Shown in pieces: positions 49,973 to 61,900 of a stretch of 64,000 nucleotides of DNA. Numbering within the stretch: the stretch's first letter is position 1; the number at the start of each line of letters is the position of its first letter. The notes beneath the pieces are model-generated. The model had not been told where the DNA came from, searched no databases, and saw only the letters and a program-made list of their open reading frames with translations. The position numbers and the translations under genes are program-made. The stretch is from Amphibalanus amphitrite (taxonomy: Eukaryota; Arthropoda; Thecostraca; Balanomorpha; Balanidae), in NCBI RefSeq assembly GCF_019059575.1, contig NW_024881530.1, forward strand, positions 1,589,501 through 1,653,500, read 5' to 3'.

Positions 49973-52900
49973 ATGTGGCTCTTACTGGGCTGCCTTCTGG
50001 CGGCCGCGGCTCCGGCCCTCGGCCGCGACTGCGAGAAGATGAAGGTGCCGTTCTGCTCCAACATGCCGTACGATGAGCTGCGCCTGCCGAACCTGTACGG
50101 CCACACCACCCAGGAGGAGGTGAACCGTGCTCTGGAGCCGCTGCAGCAGATGCAGACCTCCGGCTGCTTCGGACACTACTCGTTCCTGTTGTGTACCGCC
50201 CTGGCGCCGCCCTGTATGGCCGACGTGGAGCGACCGGCGCCGTGTCGCCGCGTGTGTGAGAGGGCGAGGGACCGCTGCTACGGCCTGCTGCTGATGTATA
50301 ACGTCACAGAGGCGTGGCCCGACTGTGACCTGCTGCCGAAAAACAGCGCCGACCCGCTCTGCATGATGCCCACCTCACTGACGCCCAGAGGTGAGACCGT
50401 CAGCTTGTATTGTATTGTATTGTATTTACGTCATAGACTCATCCCTTCATGAGATCGGAATCACAGGGCTATTCTCGAGTCAGAGTCAACACACGCTAAG
50501 AAATGCAATGATGAGGATAAAAAGTGAACACACATAAACCACACTACACACACGATGCAGAAGCTAAAAGCGGTTACAGTGGCGTGTCAGCTCATGTCAC
50601 CGAAGATAAGAGTTCTAAGACCTTGCTGGTAAACATCGAGGTGGACATGTCCCAGAACTCGCGTGGTAGGGCGTTATAGCCTGCGGCAGCGCGGTACACG
50701 AATTGCCGCTTCCCCGCAGCCGAGCCGTGTATGCGGGGAAGACTAAGCAGGTGGTCCTGCCTGGTGCTGCGGCTACGGTCTGGACGCTCGGCATTAGTGG
50801 CAAATAGTGCAGCTAGTGACTCGGGCTGACCTGTTCGTCTAGCTTTGTGTAGGATGTTTAGGGTTTGGGCTTGAACCATAGTGGAGGGGTCCGGCCAGCC
50901 GAGTGAGGCACGGACAGAGGAGATGTGGTCGAATTTCTTTTTGCCGGAGATGATGCGGGCCGCAAAATTTAGAATTTTGTTGATGGTGGCGAGGTTCTTG
51001 GCAGACCCGTTGCCATAGACGGAGAGGCAGTAGCGGACGTGGGAAAGGACGAGGGCAGACACAAGGATTGGGAGAGTACCGGATGGTAGGTAGTGGCGGA
51101 TGTGGGAGAGACCGATAAGGATGCCGAAGCACTTCTGTGATAGTTGCGACACGTGCGAGTCCCAAGTGAGATGGCGATCAAAAGTGACACCGAGATTTTT
51201 TGCTTCAGTGCAAGGTGATAGCACGGCTTGCCGAAACTTGACCGTGAACGGTGGGAGGTCTCGCAGATTTTGACGTGAGCCGATGGGAAGTAGCTCGAAT
51301 TTTGACTCGTTAAGTTTTAGACCGTTCGAATGAAAGTAATCACCAAGCGACTGGAGAGATGCCTCGAGTTTTAAGATAAGGTCAGGTAGCTCGGACTTGT
51401 GTCCAGAGACTAAAACCTGGGTGTCATCGGCGTACTGAATGATAAAAGAGTCGCCAGCGTACAAGCTAAGATCGTTAACGACGATGCTGAACAAGAGAGG
51501 ACCCAACGATGACCCCTGGAAGACGCCCTGGCTAATGTTGAGCGGAGGGGAGCTCTGTGAGGCAGAGATGGCTACGCTTTGCGTGTGACCGTCAAGATAA
51601 TTTCGAAACCAGGCAGTGTCAATGCCGTGCAGCTCGAGCTTGTCAAGCAATTTAGAGTGGGAAATCACGTCAAAAGCTTTAGACAGATCAAGTAAACAGA
51701 GCAGAGAGATGTGGCCTTGATCCATGCCAGCAAGTGCTCGGTCAGAGATTTGGAGGAGGGCTGATTCGGTACAGCTTTGGTCTGTGGTGTTTTGGAGATA
51801 CAATTGTAAGGAACTACTGTGAGGTAGGTAAGTGCAGGACAAAATGTGCGCTGACTTACGCGTCATAAAAGTATTATTTCACCGTTGGCATCTGCACTTC
51901 AACGTTATAAATGAAGGTGAGCGTATCGAATCGTCACAGCTGTATTCATACTGTGTCTGAGTATGTCCCGTGTTACCTATGCACGTACTTAGAATCATGA
52001 AAAATAAGGATTTTAGCAATTAATATATTCGCCCTGAGACGTATCCATAACAATCTGGAAGCGTCACCGACGTCCGTTGACGTCGTGCATGCCCTTGGGC
52101 AGTCAAGTATTCTAGTGACACACGACGACACGACCCACCACTGGGACAACCATTCTTCGTATGGACCGTCCCAAGGCACTATCAGGCTCGGTCAACTCAT
52201 GAATTATTCATCATGTGAGACCCTGTCGCCTACGTAGAATAAGATTTGCGCATCGGTCGTGGTTTTCAAGCGGCTGGAGAGTGCGCAAAAGGCTCCAGAA
52301 GGGGAGCATCTCTTCTATTATGCATTCAAAAGGACGACATCTCGTACAGAGGACGTCACACTGACATGGGGCACATCGAGCCGTGCTTCCACAGATTGCT
52401 GACCGGCGCTGAAGCCGGTGGGGTGAATATGCTTAAGCTGTTGTGGTAGTCCATGGCCAACTATCCAACTCCAACTATCTAGTATGTTGCCAACAATTGA
52501 TACATTGATCCATAATACCTACAGTCTACACATATGAAGCCTATGGCTCGCCTCTCGTTTCAGAGTGTTTGTTTCTGACATCATCAGCGGTTTTGGTCGT
52601 AAAAAATGTTTTACCTATCCAATGAGCGAAATTTTCTTTATCTCATTTACAAGCATTCGTACTTTCACAGACAACTGTCACTGCTTGAAGAAGCATCAGC
52701 CGGAGAAGCCAACTCTGGAGCTGATGAACGACCGGGACTACGGCTATTGTAACTATACCCTAGATCTGGTTACCGAGAAAGGGAACTGTGATAGCGCGAT
52801 GTACTACAATATCATAAAATGCACTACATGGAAGCGGTGGAAAGTGATCTCCATGACAAATTAAATGTCACCGAAGATGCAATCAATTATAAATAGTGTA

Positions 52901-55900
52901 TTACATTATTAAAAACATCGCTAACCGACGGTGTTACCTTGTCATTACCAGCAATCAAGGCGCGCATGGATGGTTTCGCGCCGTCCCACTTCCCCTCGAT
53001 CCTGAGTGTGACGGTGCTGGACATCTTCCGCGACGGCATCGTGCAGATGAACATCGGCAACACGTCCTTCATAGTCACCAACACGTCTTGCAAGTGCCCA
53101 GAGCTTGAGGCCGGGAAGTGAGTGTCCGGGGGGGGGGATGATGAGCACGGTGCTGGAGAATGGTATAATTTGCAGTATAACTGAATTTGTACGAAAGAAG
53201 TGACTAAAAATCGTTACCGGCTCTCCTTTACAAATGACGAAAGGAAACACGCATAGGTCTTTCCTATTTCAGACTGGAGATGCGAACCTTGTGATAAAAG
53301 TCATAGATAACATGAATCATGTTATCTTTGTAAATGTGAATCCTGAAATTAAATCACGTCTACAGGAAACTAATACATGCATTGTGGCGAATCTATGCCG
53401 TAAATATAGTCCTGAAATTTGCACCGTTTATCGTTCTATAATACACACATAATGCGCTACTTTACAGGGAGTATCTGATCATGGGTCATGAGGACCTGAA
53501 CAGGACGGAGCTGTTGCTGGGGAAGGACAGCTACGTGGTGCCCTGGTCTGACCCCGTCCAGCGCAACTACGGCGCGGTGAGACCTTAGACGATGACAGGC
53601 CGGGAGTGAAATTATCAATTTCTTTACTCCAGAGAAATCGCGAGATTGGCTGATTTATTATTTTTAAGAGCTCGATGCAAAGCATTAGCTGTGTACGTAT
53701 CGATTTTAATGTCGTCTTCATTGGGTTCCTCTGAAGGACAGCTTGGTTAAAAATGCTTCTGTTTGATCGAACTCTCAACGGAAGTGAGCCCCTATGCTTC
53801 CTCAATGCCCTGCAGAGTTCCAGCCGCACTGTCTCGTCCCACTAGCATGTTTTCGTCTCATTCTCAGCCGGCGCGCGAGGCATACCAGGACCCGGATCGG
53901 CGCACCTACTCGCGCCACTACCACAGCTACTGTAACCACCACGGCTACAGCCTGGGCTTCCACCGTCCGTCAGCCACCAACCTGCTGATGGCCGGCGGCG
54001 CCTACGCCCTCTACAGACACTACAAGAACAAAAAGAAGCTCGGAAAGGTGTACGGGTGAGTCAAGACTTAACGTCAGGCTAGGAAAGAAGCTTAAGAACC
54101 TAGGAGAAACGGACAAAGATGGGCAAATCAGAGTAGCTGGTAGAAATCTTGCGAATGCGGTCCTTTCTTGTGTATTGCTACAACTTCATCTTATTCTGTC
54201 CAGGCATCAGTACGCTTCAATTTCTTTTCGACTCCGCAGAGTACCCGTCCGTATATAGCTGCTGCACCGACCGTGTGTTTTTCACACGGTCTCTAAAATA
54301 TCACACCACTCATCTCTAAATCATATATTTCAAATCGCTTACTCATGAGCATCAGACTACCATATTCATTTGACTTCACCATCATGTGTTTCTCACTTCC
54401 TGCTCTCCTCCCCACTGGCTGACCGTCCTCCGTGCCCCCCCCCCCCGGCCCGCAGCTATCCCGGTTACGGCGGATACGGCAGCTCGTTCGGAGCCCTGGG
54501 AGGTGGTGGGTACGGAGCGCTCGGCAACCCACGCGGCAAGTTCACCAACTTCAACACGTTCGGCGCGCCCGCGGCCGGGGCGGCCGCCTTCGGAGCTGCC
54601 GGCTACGGCTACAACAACTACAACAACTACAACCGCTTCGGACAGACCGGCTCCCAAGTGCCGTCCTACCCCATCACGCACAAGCCCAACTTTGCCACCA
54701 ACAAGCCCAGCTTCACGAACAAGAATCTGAACCCGAGCTATCCGGTGACCAGCAAGCCCTCGTACCCAGTCACATCGAAGCCGTACCGCACTTCCAGCTC
54801 CAACACAAGGTGGGTAACGGGGCGGTGTTGGCGCTTCGAATCGCAAACGGACCGATTTCGCATCGGTTCCGAATGTGTCTGGTAAGTTTAAGTGCGACTT
54901 AAAGTCACACTTTTTACCTTTAAGAAAAAAAAAATGCAGTGTCTGTTTTTATCATCTGCTTGTTGAGTGTGGATTTCGTATTTGTCCCATTTATTAAAAG
55001 GTGTATTTCATTTTGCTCATTATAAATAAATATAATCATAACCGCTTACAGTCATAATTATGAGTATAATCATAATCTTTTCATTTGCATTCATAGTATT
55101 TTCCAAGACCTAATTGAATTGAGAACGTTTGCTGCAACTCATCTAGGGGGTATTAAGTTACTTTGTTTGATGTCCTTAATAATCATCTGTATGCATGTAG
55201 CTGATGTACCGAAACATTAGAACAATTACCTACCTGTTTGTGTTGTAGTCAGGTGTACAATAGTATGTGCTTGCTGTGCTGCTGACAGACATCTGCAATG
55301 CACACGAGTGTCCCATGGCCCCGAGGCCCAGTGACCCCATAGCCACCCCTCCAATGTATATGCCTCTCTCTGATCTCTCTCGACACTTCTCCTATTGAAT
55401 GAATGTTTGCTCTTTGCTTCATGGCCATTCCGCTCCCTATTTAATCCCACAACAAATATAGAGCTCGAAATTATGCATCGCACAGGAGCCAACGACGCGA
55501 CCTTCACTTTTTATCCACCTTTAGGCTGAATTACAAATGCCTTACACAAATTAAAGGGACACTCCAACCTTAACATTAGTTTTGAGTTGAGATAGCCAAA
55601 TTGGTGGCCATGGCCTGCAAATACCGGTTTGGGCACTCACAACATCGACAAATGCTTTAATTCGGAGATATGGAATTTCAAACTTGCAGTTTTCGGATTC
55701 TAAGGGGCTAGTGCATTGGTATGCCCCCTTAGAATTTGTGACGTCAGCGGAGATCTAACGATTTTTAAATCTTTTACTAAAACGTTTGGTAGCACGCGGT
55801 GGTATATGATGCTTTGCGCGCAACAAATGCCGCACTTTCAAATAAAGTCGCTAGGAACAGCGGAGATCCCAAAAAGTAAACAAAAGTAAAAGTCTAATAT

Positions 55901-58900
55901 CTTGAAAACCGGTGAATATTTTTCGATGAAATTTGGTAGATATTCGTCTTCGCTCTTTCTGAACCGAGCGACATCACTTTCGTGCCAATTCATTAACTTT
56001 TTTGAAGGTGGGAGGGTCCCTTTAAGGTTCCATGCTGAGGTATAATTGTACCATTCAAGACTGAAAATATCCTGCAAGCATCAGACCACTTTAGTTTCCT
56101 ATCCATTGTTACCTATCCACAATGTTGTCCTTGCATTGAAATGGAGCGGTCTTTTGCAGGTCGCGAACCAGTCGGTGGCGCACCAGTCGGTAAGAAGGGA
56201 GTTAGCACACATTTTAAACACACTCAGCAACTCTACAGCTCCGGACGACTCGACAAAACCTAGCACTGCTTAGTTATAATTAAAATGATTCGTGCACATA
56301 GAAGGCGAGTTTTGCAATGCGTGCTGTTTGTGCTTTTGCGTGATTGTGCGCGTGTTTGTGGGCTAGTGCCGTGTGCATGTATGCGTGCAGTGTGCGTGTT
56401 TGCTTATAAATACGCGTTTGCGTGAATGCGTGCGTGCGTGCAGGTGCGTTTCAGCTCTGAATGCATGAGTGCATGCGTACGTAAACTTGTCTAATTGTGT
56501 TTATTTTTAGGAACACTTCGCACAAGGCACAGTAGAATCTACAAAGCGACGAGGTCTTCTTTAGCTCCTAGGATAATATTCATGTTTAGGACCTCTGGTT
56601 GTGTTCGTTTCGCTGGTGACTCAAATGTGCCCTGTTTCTTTTCTCCGACAGGACCTCCAGCAGCAGAAGCTGGGGATCACGGTGAGTTTTTTTTTTACTT
56701 TTTGTTAATTAAATTATCACGCTTATAGGGCGTCAAAAGAGCTCCCCTCGGCTTTCACAAGAAAACTCTCGTAGAAAACAGCTGGTCGCGACGAAACTTT
56801 CAGTACCCTCGAGTTAATCAATTTTACACTTTTCCTGAAAAAAAAACAATTCTGTGGCATGAACTGTGATGAATGTGAAACTGAAGAGATATCTTACACG
56901 TTTGGTTTGACTTCAATTCTGCGCCCTTCTTCAAATTTCAGAAGCAGAAGCAGCAGAGGAGGCTGGGGAGGCAGGTGAGCACAATTTTCCCATCGTAATG
57001 TAACCAATAGTGTCATCGTAATGTCATTTTCACAACAACAGAAGCGTAAGGTCAGCTTGTGGAGCTGTTGAAAGTAACCTCAGCTTGTGGAGCTTTTTTA
57101 AGTTCCAGATGCTCATGCATTATGACATTGAAATTAGAACTTAAGCACTTTCACGAAAATGCCGAGATAAATATCAACGAATCATAGATAAAATTGCAAA
57201 ATACCTAGGCATGGGATATGTGAATTATTTTTTGCATTTGCATGTTTTGAGTACCTAAATTACAATTTTGTTAATGACGGCTCTATAAAAATTGGAAAGC
57301 TCAATTTTTTATCTTTAGGTAGGTAGGTATAGGTATGTACCAGCTATGTCATTGACCGTAACCTGATTGCGAAATTTTTGGAAGAGTACCTGATACGATA
57401 GAGGCCATTACAAATAACCCACAATTTAACCAATATCTTAATAGCACAATATAAATAAATATACCTAAATAAAACAAAACTAAAGCAACACATTTGTTGA
57501 ATGGGCGCAGATCTGCATAAGCAGGATCGATTAGCAGCGATCCCAGGAGGCAAGGCATGAACTAATAAACAGATATACCTGCAGGAGCACGCTGTTGCTG
57601 AATTGACAATTGTCGGGCCCTTATCTCACGGTTGTTTAGAAAATTAATGTTGCAGCGGTTGTTATTTTAAAATTAATATCGTCAGTGTAGCAACTATAGG
57701 GAATTGTGTTGCTTGAAAATATATTTTTACGTCGGCATCTCTGTTAAAAAAAAACGTTTTTACTAAATACGGATAGAAAGTTCAGCGAGATTGTTGAAGC
57801 GAGAAATAAGCCTAAAGAATATCAGTTGGCTTACCAGCAAGCCTAGTTCTTTCAACTTGTAACTAAATTAATTGCAGCTTAAATTTTCCCACATTAAGTG
57901 CCCTTCCGCCCAAATTGCAACCCCGTCTGTCAGTTTTGCGCGCGTCCGTCCGCAGTACCTGACCGACGACTCGTGTCCTCAGGTCGGGCGGCCGTGGCGG
58001 CGGGCGGAAGGGCTAGGCCATCTGAGGACGCTGCCAGGCCCCAGGCGTCAGCTAAGAGAGAGCGAGAGAGAGGGAGACAGTGCCTGATCCGGTCACTCTC
58101 TCCAGCGTCAGAGAGAAGAGCGCACGGCAAACGGCGCCGGTTTTAAGCTTAGAGACCAGCGATGTAGTGCATTTACCGATAGTTACGCTGTGGCTTTCGT
58201 AGTAGGCGAGTCGTTTTAGTGGACGGCATTGATTAATCAAGAACGTAACTGACTTGTGGGCGAGTAATCACCATGGTGTTTAATTGTAGTGGAATCTTTG
58301 CGATGAAACTTCTAGTGGAGTCATATTTAAAGAGTCAGACGTAGTTCAATACGTATACAAGTCTCATTTTTACATTTTGAATTTGTCATGTTCATGCAGT
58401 GGCGGATCCAGGGGGGGGGGGGCAAAATGGGCATTTGCCCCCAAACGGCATAATTTTAACATTACGCCTATGGACGAGGCATGGAAAGAATCGATAAATT
58501 GTTATGGTTTGCCCCCTCCCCCCCCAAAAAAAAAACTCTGAGCTGGATCCGCCTCTGTGTTCATGGTTACTTTGTAATCACGAAGGCAGCAAGTGCATTG
58601 AAGAGCTTATCTTTTATGCATTATATAATGCTTTAAATACGGACTGTTGCCCTAATAATGCCAGTTATCATTGCTAAGTACATCACCACGAATTTACTGA
58701 TCGACTCACGGTGGAGGGAATATGAATAAAGCTCTGAAAGCCATGCGATGTTTTTTTATTCGACCATGCGTGCCAAATAGAAAGGGTGTGACAATATCCG
58801 TAGCAAATCAATATTCCCTAAAGCTGAATGAATTAAAAGAGCATTGCATGTCTTTTGTAAATCTGCAACATTCTTGGAGAGGGTGAGCCCGTTCGGTTCA

Positions 58901-61900
58901 ATATGTGGTTTACTTAACATCTTGTAACGCTCTAAACATTTGTATGCATCGTATCATTCCACAAATCTCATGATAATGTGGCGGCCGAGATATATGACGC
59001 ACAGCACACTGCACAATCATCCAGCTTTGAGCCCGTGCCCTGCGGGACAGTCTATCTTGAAGTGCATTGCGGTACAGCCTATCTCCGAGACGGCAGGACA
59101 TCGGCCGTAATCAGGGGATAACCGGGCCTCAGTGGCTGCCCGCTGCGGTTCTGAGCCATACACCACAACGCCGAGATGACCATACGTGATAATATGATTC
59201 TCTAGCACGTTTGTTTGTAAACGCTGAATGACATAAGCGTTTGTAAAAAGAAGCAAAACCAAGGCAATGAATGAAGTCGTCTTACACTCCCACTTGATCA
59301 TAAACGCGGCTAGAGCCTAGAGAGGCCAGGCAGATCTGGTGTCCAATGTCAATTCAAAATGCCTCATCCTCATGACGACTCGCAAGTCGCACTTGTTTTT
59401 CCTATTGATGAGTCTGACACAGCGACTTTGGAATGGTGACACAGATGAAGCTAGGCATTTATGAGCTGTGTCCGATAACACATATGCCGGCTGTGGCGGA
59501 ACACCTTCAATTAAGGGGGGGGGGGGCACTGCCGACTTTTGGTCCCATTCTTTCCATGCAACGCCCATAGGGCTAATGTTAAAACTCCCAAATCAAAGGG
59601 GGGCACGGTGCCCCGGTGCCCTCCCCGTTCCGCCGCCTATGTAATCAGTGTTTATATGTAGTCGATTACAGATAAAGGCAGCCCTATAAACACAGGCATT
59701 ATCGTCATCGTTACCATATACCGGGTTTTAATGCCCAAGAACTCGCTACTCCTCCCCGTTTATTTCCAGGTCAACTCAGTCGAACAACCGATACACCCAG
59801 TGGTCTCCGCCGCGCACCACGGCACGGCCCAGCTACCCTGCCACGCGGCGTCCGGTCTACCCCGCCACCCGCAGCCCGTCGCGCTCCTCCCGTTGGAGCT
59901 CCCCCAGGTCGGGCAGCCGGAGCTCCTCCAGGAGCGGATCCCGCTTCGGAGGATCCCGCGGGAGGTTCGGATAGGAGCTGTCGTCTGTGGAGGCAGGGTT
60001 GTGGCGTATAGAAATGGTCAGGGAATAGAAATAGTGGCAGTATTAGAGGAGTGAGAGGCAGTGTCAGTTGACAGCTGTGTTGGTGTTCGGTGTTCGGACG
60101 GGCACAGGAAGTGCAATAGTTGTGCGGTGAAGCTACGTAGACAAGCTGTATTAGCCAGGTTATTGGAGCACAATAGTGCTATCTTATTTCAGCTTATGGA
60201 TCCCAGCATTAAGCTGTCTAACCTACTCTGTCTTTTAGCTGAATTAACTAGTAACGCTTATACAGGTGTCAGTCAGGTCGATTAACAACTTTTAACAACA
60301 GACGGGGCACCATGCCATAGCCCATTCCAAAAGAAGTGGCCTGGATAATTATCTACCATATACTTTTACTGACAGGACAAACACCGATCAAATGAAATAT
60401 GGTCAAGACTTGTTTGCGTTTCTTTCTCCATTTCGGTTGTACCTACCTTATTTAAGTACATTGGCATTGCTTTCTGCTTTCCGGTATCTAGGTTGATGAC
60501 CCTCCATGGTCTGGCATAATTCGTGCATTGCTAAATAAAATGTGGAACCATAGACCTTACATTGCCACGCCGTTTACATTTGCATGCATTGCTTAATTCC
60601 ATTAATGTCCCGGTTATGTGGCCGAGGTATGGTAGGTACGCATAGCAAAAACATCCAGCTTTGAGCTCGTGCTTTGCGGGACAGTCTATCTTGAAGTGCA
60701 TTGCGGGACAGCCTATCTCGGAGACGGTAGGACATCGGCCGTAATCAGGGGATAACCGGGCCTCAGTGGCTGCCCGCTGCGGTTCTGAGCCATAGACCAT
60801 AATGCCGAGATGTTAATACGTGTTAATATAATTCTCTAACATGCTTGTTTGTGAATGATTACCTATCACTTGCTTGTGAGGACATAAGCTGTTGCAAAAA
60901 TAACAAACTCAGAAAAATAAATGAAATCTTCTTGCCACGCTCACTTCATAATAAACTCATATACCTAGGTATCTATGTACATAGACTGGTCAGGCATCAT
61001 TTGGTGTCCATTCACAAAGTAGGACAAAACAACACTGCATGGTGCTCAGTGTTAATAACAAAGACGAAGCTTAGGTACCTTTTTGTGAACTGCATCAGCC
61101 ATCAGACAATGTCATATGCCGATTTTTATACCCATCAACGTTTAAAACCCTCACCGGACCTGTTTTCTTGATACGCTCCGGCCGAGGGGGGAGATTCCCT
61201 CACCGTTTCGCCCATAATTGAGCTGGAGCCTTGCGGATAAGAACGAGCGTATGCGCCGTCACACGCTCGTTGGAAGTATCCTCTCACGCGCGGAGACTGA
61301 ACGATAGGTTCCCGATTTTAAAGCCTCAGGTCAGCCGGTGACCTCTGAGGTCACGTCAAGTGCCCCAAGGCGGGCACGGGTTCAGTTTTTGGCAAATAAC
61401 TTCGCCAAAAATAGCCGCAGAGCCATGAATTTGGCACCATCATGTTTGTCTTGCTCAGGCGCGTCAAATGATGTACTTTTAGTCCGGTTTAGGTCAAATT
61501 GAAGCATTGACCTCGGGTCAGAGCACTCAGGTGACGAAGCTAGTCGGAGGAGGTCATATTGCATATCATTCGATTCGACAGATCTTCTTGAGTCAATTGG
61601 TGGCTATTGCGACTCGCTTACTTAATTTGATTGGGAGTTATTGTGACGAAAAACTTATGACATTTGGGACGTTATAAACGACGTCAAGCAAGGTCAATAA
61701 TGCAACAAAGTGAAGCACCGAACCTTGCAAAGAGTGCATGAAATCTCAATTCCATGTGCTTGAGATATTTTTAGAGCATTCCCTGCGCCAAAACCTAACA
61801 GTTTCCATATTTTTCCCATTGACTCAAAATGGTGAGGACTGAGGTCACATGACCGACCTGACCTTAGGTGACCCTTAGTAAAAATCTGAGACATAAAAGT

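Larger units (their letters stand above)
58900..60510 (+). repeat. Tandem duplication, unit 1 (carries last exon A)
   Basis: The segments 59030-59250 (catccagctttgagcccgtg through ttctctagcacgtttgtttg) and 59770-60480 (last exon plus 3' UTR) recur in the same order and orientation at about 60650-60860 and 62329-63070. Edges are approximate. Confidence 0.75.

Noticed and set aside
52565-52864. 99-codon frame over exon 52671-52748
   Set aside because: It would need intron retention and ends in a stop; leaving at 52748 joins the NTR domain in frame (YGYSIKARM).
57930-58146. Possible further Arg/Gly-rich exon after gtcctcag at 57982
   Set aside because: No suitable donor in phase before a stop; left out of the gene model.
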